DNA of 64,000 bases from Bifidobacterium eulemuris (lineage in GTDB: Bacteria > Actinomycetota > Actinomycetes > Actinomycetales > Bifidobacteriaceae), in contig NZ_CP062938.1 of assembly GCF_014898155.1 (NCBI RefSeq), positions 1,612,001-1,676,000 on the forward strand, written 5' to 3'. Below are positions 63,205-64,000 of this stretch, one piece after another; within the stretch, counting starts at the first letter, position 1, and every line of letters starts with the position of its first letter. Both the position numbers and the translations under genes were made by a program. The notes under the pieces are model-generated. The model was not told the origin of the DNA and made no database searches. It worked only from the letters and a program-made list of their open reading frames with translations.

Positions 63205-64000
63205 TCAGGCGACGACCGAAGCGGCCTTACGGGAACGACGATAGGACGCCAGACCGAAACCACCCAGCACCAAAGCCACGACCACGCTCAAAGCGATACC
63301 CGCGCCACCGGTCATCGGCAGCTGGGTCAGGCTCGTGACGTTGTGCACGTAATCCCGACCATTGGGGGTCTGGGACTGGTTGTTCAGGTCGAGCAACCCA
63401 CCCAGATCCTTGTAGAATTCATTGCCCATCTGCTCGGCATCGGCCTTCGCCACGGCCGCGACGGCCAGCTTGCCATACTGGGCGCTCACGCCGGTGCCGG
63501 TCTTGCCGGTGACCTGGATGGTGTAGGTCGGGGCGAACGACTGCAGGTAGCCGGTGGCGACCTTGGTCTCCTCGACGATGTAGTAGCCCGAGGTCAGGTT
63601 CGGGAACTTCACCGAACCATCGGCGGCGGACGTCACCTCGCCGGCCAGATTGCCCTTGGCGTAGGTGAGGGTGGCGGCACGGTTGGTGGGCGTGACCGTG
63701 ACCTTGTAGATGCGGTAGGTCGCGTCCTTGACGCCGATGTAGTTGTTCTTCGGGCCGACGTTGTACAGCGTGTAGTCGACGGTCGTGTTCCGCTGTTCCT
63801 CATCCTTGCCGGCTTCGGTTCCGTCGAACTTGAACAGGTAGTCGTTCACCGCGCCGGACTGGGTGGACTCGATGAACGCGTAGTACGTCATCACGACATC
63901 GGCCGAGGCCGTCACGCCGGGGATCTTCATGACCTGGTCGACGTTCGCGACGAAGTACTTGTCGCCCTCGAGGATGCCGCTGACGACCTCACCACCGGTG
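63205..64000 (-). CDS. Major pilin subunit, LPMTG and Cna-B type (start outside the window)
   Basis: The frame enters from the right edge and ends with LPMTG, a membrane segment and RRSRK, a class C/A sortase signal. The visible 265 residues contain a Cna-B-like domain (DATYRIYKV, GSVKFPNLTSGYYIVEETKVATGY), the E-box-like YIVEET used for isopeptide bonds. FimA-type backbone pilins of bifidobacteria have this layout. The first part, with the pilin motif lysine, is beyond 64000. The tip-type adhesin follows downstream, while a pilus sortase is expected outside the window. Confidence 0.88.
   Translation of the reverse strand, partial: TGGEVVSGILEGDKYFVANVDQVMKIPGVTASADVVMTYYAFIESTQSGAVNDYLFKFDGTEAGKDEEQRNTTVDYTLYNVGPKNNYIGVKDATYRIYKVTVTPTNRAATLTYAKGNLAGEVTSAADGSVKFPNLTSGYYIVEETKVATGYLQSFAPTYTIQVTGKTGTGVSAQYGKLAVAAVAKADAEQMGNEFYKDLGGLLDLNNQSQTPNGRDYVHNVTSLTQLPMTGGAGIALSVVVALVLGGFGLASYRRSRKAASVVA

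Noticed and set aside
57629..63244. 1871-codon open frame on the plus strand over the pilus locus
   Set aside because: It is the high-GC shadow of the minus-strand surface-protein gene. It is Arg/His-rich, low in complexity, without a ribosome site, while the minus frame has signal peptide and LPLTG signal.

Overview
The window is high-GC actinobacterial DNA, and its gene content and order point to Bifidobacterium. The main support is the cell-division cluster (FhaA, FhaB, PP2C phosphatase, RodA/FtsW, PBP, two Ser/Thr kinases, then glutamine amidotransferase, class E sortase, DUF881 protein, CrgA). Other support comes from paired ROK regulator and ROK kinase genes, sortase-dependent pilus genes, and frequent ATGA/TGATG overlaps with AAGGAG-type ribosome sites. 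I assign the genus by family knowledge; no search was run.

Layout. 1-7.0 kb: an unidentified gene tail, a TauABC/SsuABC-like importer (permease, lipoprotein, ATPase), a MarR regulator behind two palindromic operators, a TIM-barrel protein, an EamA transporter and an alpha/beta hydrolase. 7.7-16.4 kb: a tightly coupled seven-gene envelope-signalling operon. 16.7-20.2 kb: amidotransferase, sortase E and DUF881 on the minus strand, then CrgA. 20.8-23.0 kb: ROK repressor and ROK sugar kinase. 23.2-23.5 kb: a dense DnaA-box cluster with no dnaA gene in view. 23.9-25.1 kb: rhomboid protease and a small membrane protein.

25.3-56.9 kb is an integrative and conjugative element. Its left part carries a tRNA 3'-end remnant, divergent HTH regulators, small genes, a HTH_36 replication-type protein, a WhiB-like protein and a ParA/RHH pair with 8-bp iterons. 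The middle carries two paralogous coiled-coil membrane proteins, a 1783-aa wall-anchored adhesin with antigen I/II-like features, and the type IV secretion genes (small two-TM protein, VirB6/TrbL-like, PrgI, VirB4, transglycosylase/CHAP hydrolase). Next comes a HipA-like kinase with a small partner. The minus-strand mobilisation operon runs from a structured oriT candidate at 53.2-53.4 kb (MobC, MobA, DUF3801/PcfB-like, a 644-aa unknown, OB-fold protein, T4CP). A tyrosine recombinase lies at the right end.

57.2-64.0 kb, minus strand: a sortase-dependent pilus locus, with a Cna-B type pilin cut by the window end, a 1489-aa LPLTG surface protein and a small HTH protein.

The least explained signals are the dispersed ACCGAAAT iterons around parA, a TTTTCCCC-CCTCGA motif recurring in front of ICE operons, two equal-length 192-bp nested inverted repeats, the isolated DnaA-box cluster, an array of covarying mini-hairpins between the pilus genes, and the kinase pair inside the conjugation block.
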